Assembly (NCBI GenBank): GCA_023379725.1
Contig: JAMCPC010000028.1
Coordinates: 1 to 8,159, forward strand
Reading direction: 5' to 3'
DNA length: 8,159 nt
Source of the DNA: Actinomycetota bacterium
GTDB lineage: Bacteria > Actinomycetota > Acidimicrobiia > Acidimicrobiales > JAMCPL01
Under the pieces are notes generated by a model. The model did no database searches. It was not told the origin of the DNA and saw nothing but the letters and a program-made list of their open reading frames with translations. This document shows, one piece after another, positions 6,189 to 8,159 of the stretch. Within the stretch, counting starts at the first letter, position 1, and the number at the start of each line of letters is the position of its first letter. The translations under genes and the position numbers were made by a program.

Positions 6189-7508
6189 TCATGGATCTTC
6201 TTGAAGCTGGGCAAATGATGGCAACGCTCCGGATGAAGATAGCCCCTGAAATGGCTGCGAATTACCTACCAGCTCATCCAGAAAAAAGTCGGTGGTCACC
6301 TTTGCCACCGCCTGTTCAAATGGATCACTATGAATATATGGATGGTAGTGGCCTGCTCCCACAAGCTGAAGAAAGTATTTGGGGGGCGGAGCCTCTTCCC
6401 ATATGTTTTGGGAATGTTGTGGCAGATTTACCGTATCGGCAGTTCCCTGCACAATTAGTAACGGAGGTGTACCCGGAGGAAAATAGCTTCCACCATCTAT
6501 ATAGAGTTTCGCCCCTGATAATATGGCGGCAGCTTTGACCTCATGGTTCATGCAACAGGTATCGTAACCGACTGCCATCATGGTCTCCCCCCCATCCGAA
6601 TGACCTGCTATTCCTATTTCGGAAGTATTTATAAGACCATCAATTGGACTTCCGGCCTGGCTGTTCAAGCTCAGTAGTTGGGAGAGGACGAAATTGACAT
6701 CTTGAGGCTGGTTGACGATGTCTTCTTCAAACAATCCTCCCGGCGCATCGGGGTTGGTAAGTGGAAATATAGGTGCGGCAACCACAAAGCCGGCATTTAC
6801 CCATGAATAAAGCAACGGCTGATACTGCCATGGCCATAGGTCGAATCCATGAGCAAAGACTATCAGCGGCAACGGCTTGCTCCCATATGCACGAGGAAGA
6901 TTATTTATTTGAGAGGGTCCGTACTGGCTTGTGTCTCTGTTTTCAGAAGAGTCTGCGTCAGGTGAACTCCCCGGCAATCTGGCAGTAGAGCTACTCGCCG
7001 ATGATTGATTACCCGATCCGCTATTCCCAGAAGTATGTGAAGACGATGTATTACCTCTCGACTCTGGACTTACCGCTGGATAGTACAGATAGGTAACCAA
7101 CGTACGCGGCTCCGGCTTTCCGGTAGCCGTATGGGGTGGATAGATCAATCTGCTTGTGTCTACGAAGGTAAACGAACGCACTCCTACCGCATCAGGGTCG
7201 ACATTGGTCGGGCTGGTGGTAGTAGAAGTAGCAGGAGTGCTGGTGCTGGTGCTCACGCCTGTATGTAAAGTGCTTGTAGTAGTTACACGGTGCCTTCTGG
7301 CAGTGACAGAGGTGGCCAGTCTCTTGAAAAAACGTAAATCCCCAGATGGTCCTGTTACCAGCACCGCCACACCGCCGACCAGTACCAAAGCAACTACTAT
7401 TCTGGTTATTCTTATCCTCCTGCGGTATTTTTTTCGCAGGTGGCGACGCCTGACTAAATCTGGAGACGGCCCGATATGGCTCTCTCCAGCTCGATAACTA
7501 TTGCTCAT
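6189..7508 (-). CDS. Membrane-anchored alpha/beta hydrolase (PAF-acetylhydrolase/dienelactone-hydrolase-like)
   Basis: This 439-residue protein has a very basic N-terminus (RRRHLRKKYRRRIR, about 20-33) followed by one hydrophobic segment (about 36-52), so it is probably a signal anchor with the catalytic domain outside the cell. A Ser/Thr-rich stalk follows (about 76-100). The catalytic domain has LVTYLYYPA (137-145), PLPLIVFAHGF (212-222), the nucleophile motif GHSDGG with S304, D358 in VQGTADTVN and H387 in GAGHYHPY, a complete Ser-Asp-His triad. Between the first strand and the FAHGF loop is a Ser/Gly/Asn-rich insertion of about 50 residues (149-200). The substrate is unknown; esters or acylated polymers are typical of the family. 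The ATG at 7508 has no clear Shine-Dalgarno. It lies 7 bp after a TGA that probably was the original nagB stop. Confidence 0.85.
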   Translation of the reverse strand: MSNSYRAGESHIGPSPDLVRRRHLRKKYRRRIRITRIVVALVLVGGVAVLVTGPSGDLRFFKRLATSVTARRHRVTTTSTLHTGVSTSTSTPATSTTTSPTNVDPDAVGVRSFTFVDTSRLIYPPHTATGKPEPRTLVTYLYYPAVSPESRGNTSSSHTSGNSGSGNQSSASSSTARLPGSSPDADSSENRDTSQYGPSQINNLPRAYGSKPLPLIVFAHGFDLWPWQYQPLLYSWVNAGFVVAAPIFPLTNPDAPGGLFEEDIVNQPQDVNFVLSQLLSLNSQAGSPIDGLINTSEIGIAGHSDGGETMMAVGYDTCCMNHEVKAAAILSGAKLYIDGGSYFPPGTPPLLIVQGTADTVNLPQHSQNIWEEAPPPKYFLQLVGAGHYHPYIHSDPFEQAVAKVTTDFFLDELVGNSQPFQGLSSSGALPSFAQLQEDP

Positions 7509-7515
7509 CGTTAAA

Positions 7516-7581
7516 TCAGTCTATGCGACCAAGCGCTACCAGCGGTGGCATGTCCTCATAATAAGCATCCAACCCGAGATA
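7516..7581 (-). pseudogene. Detached C-terminal coding tail of nagB beyond the in-frame TAG
   Basis: Past the nagB TAG (7582-7584) the same frame stays open for 21 codons to a TGA at 7516-7518. The tail reads GLDAYYEDMPPLVALGRID after two residues. The A-D-Y-Y-type motif directly after AAASRL is typical of NagB C-termini (for example LADYYRH), so this looks like the ancestral end of the protein. It ends 7 bp before the hydrolase ATG, normal operon spacing. It is either no longer translated or reached by read-through of the TAG. Confidence 0.6.
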
Positions 7582-7590
7582 CTACCCGAG
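7567..7590 (-). repeat. 12-bp tandem duplication containing the nagB stop codon
   Basis: Units at 7579-7590 (coding strand CTCGGGTAGTAT) and 7567-7578 (CTCGGGTTGGAT) match at 10 of 12 bases and are directly adjacent. The TAG that ends nagB lies in the first unit; the second reads LGLD in the same frame. Removing one unit would join AAASR to LGLDAYYED without a stop. Confidence 0.75.
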
Positions 7591-8159
7591 TCTTGATGCC
7601 GCAGCCTGGTCCAGAAAGAGGGTGGCATTATCATGGAGACGCAACAACGATGCAGGGCAGTCAGGTGAGATATCGTCTTTGAGTAGATCTCGTACTATGT
7701 CAGCTTTATGCTCACCGGTACACGCAGCAATAATGCACTTCGCACTGAGGATGGCCGTCATGCTCAGTGTCACAGCCATGTTTGGAACCTCATCCATATT
7801 ACCGAATAGCCCCTCCTCTACCTGGCGCAATCTGGTCTGTTCATCCAGATGGACGACTTTTACGAGTGGCCATTTTGTCCGGTAGCCTCCCCCCTGTAAT
7901 CCTCCCTCCCGTGACAAGCCTTCCCTGTAGCCTCCTTCCCGGTGCCCCACCTCCCGTGATTCCACCTCCCGCGATTCCACCCCATGCGATTCCACCCCAT
8001 GCGACAAGTCTTCTCGTTGAGTACTGCCGACCCCACTGAGCAAATCGTGATATTCTCCCTCGTCTATAGAGCCTGGTTCATTAAAAGCGAGATGACCATT
8101 GCCGCCTATACCGAGCACACACAGATCTGGTACATGGGGTCTCAACTCAGCTGAGTACC
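7582..8159 (-). CDS. nagB: Glucosamine-6-phosphate deaminase, C-terminal part with repeat insertion (runs off right edge)
   Basis: This enzyme converts glucosamine-6-phosphate to fructose-6-phosphate and ammonia in amino-sugar catabolism. The frame is open to the window edge (191 residues visible). A TTG at 8145 is not the start, since the conserved core has already begun upstream (YSAEL) and the N-terminal 100 or more residues are missing. The hallmark LGIGGNGHLAFNEPGS gives N, H and E at visible residues 20, 22 and 27, matching D141 (Asn in many Gram-positive forms), H143 and E148 of E. coli NagB. VVHLDEQTR, TGEHKADIV and DCPASLLRLH follow in normal order. Between PGS and DEQTR there are about 75 residues instead of about 16, of which 40 are a 15-bp coding repeat. 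The TAG end arises in a 12-bp duplication, removing a likely 20-residue tail. Confidence 0.92.
   Translation of the reverse strand, partial: YSAELRPHVPDLCVLGIGGNGHLAFNEPGSIDEGEYHDLLSGVGSTQREDLSHGVESHGVESREVESREVGHREGGYREGLSREGGLQGGGYRTKWPLVKVVHLDEQTRLRQVEEGLFGNMDEVPNMAVTLSMTAILSAKCIIAACTGEHKADIVRDLLKDDISPDCPASLLRLHDNATLFLDQAAASRLG
7885..8004 (-). repeat. 15-bp coding repeat inside nagB (8 units)
   Basis: Eight contiguous 15-bp units occupy exactly 120 bp: 7990-8004, 7975-7989, 7960-7974, 7945-7959, 7930-7944, 7915-7929, 7900-7914 and 7885-7899. In reading order they encode SHGVE, SHGVE, SREVE, SREVG, HREGG, YREGL, SREGG and LQGGG. The first two units are identical and later ones are progressively diverged. 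The array is in frame and lies in the loop/lid region after the FNEPGS motif. A further unit (7870-7884) keeps only its first bases. Confidence 0.9.

Noticed and set aside
6122..6214. N-terminal extension of ccr by 31 codons
   Set aside because: It overlaps the upstream hydrolase gene, contains the putative promoter and ribosome-binding site, and has no match to the normal Ccr N-terminus.
8143..8145. TTG as the nagB start
   Set aside because: The frame is open upstream to the window edge and the family has a conserved N-terminal half of well over 100 residues before this point.

Overview
The window reads as a chromosomal segment of an actinobacterium. The crotonyl-CoA carboxylase/reductase is of the Streptomyces-like type, the acyl-CoA carboxyltransferase resembles actinobacterial AccB/PccB, and the base composition is moderate, near half G+C by eye. 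An acidimicrobial-type lineage is my best guess, but it rests on remembered protein resemblance and not on a marker gene. Every gene I can support lies on the minus strand, so transcription runs from right to left.

Reading in the direction of transcription: a 3' part of nagB (glucosamine-6-phosphate deaminase) enters from the right edge. It is followed by a membrane-anchored alpha/beta hydrolase. After a short gap with a good -10 box comes a carboxylic-acid cluster: ccr (crotonyl-CoA carboxylase/reductase), a methylmalonyl/ethylmalonyl-CoA epimerase overlapping ccr by 4 bp, an acyl-CoA carboxylase beta chain, a small protein overlapping that by 4 bp, and then nadE (glutamine-dependent NAD+ synthetase) 4 bp further on. 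After nadE come a short tandem repeat, a possible hairpin, a possible leaderless promoter and the start of a conserved protein of unknown function that leaves the left edge.

The metabolic logic of the centre is C4/C5 acyl-CoA chemistry. Ccr makes (2S)-ethylmalonyl-CoA from crotonyl-CoA and CO2, the epimerase inverts 2-alkylmalonyl-CoA stereoisomers, and the carboxylase beta chain carboxylates short acyl-CoAs. This suits an ethylmalonyl-CoA pathway or supply of methylmalonyl/ethylmalonyl-CoA. No mutase or biotin carboxylase is in the window, so the pathway is incomplete here.

The most unusual signal is repeat-driven change inside conserved housekeeping genes. nadE carries eight 15-bp units (120 bp, five of them identical) in its interdomain linker. 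nagB carries eight 15-bp units (also exactly 120 bp) in the region of its active-site lid. Both arrays contain a pentapeptide of the form S-x-x-V-E. The nagB stop codon lies inside a near-perfect 12-bp tandem duplication, and beyond it the reading frame continues into what looks like the normal nagB C-terminus. The nadE stop codon is made by a 25-bp tandem repeat. Together these suggest a genome in which short in-frame tandem duplications accumulate in coding DNA.
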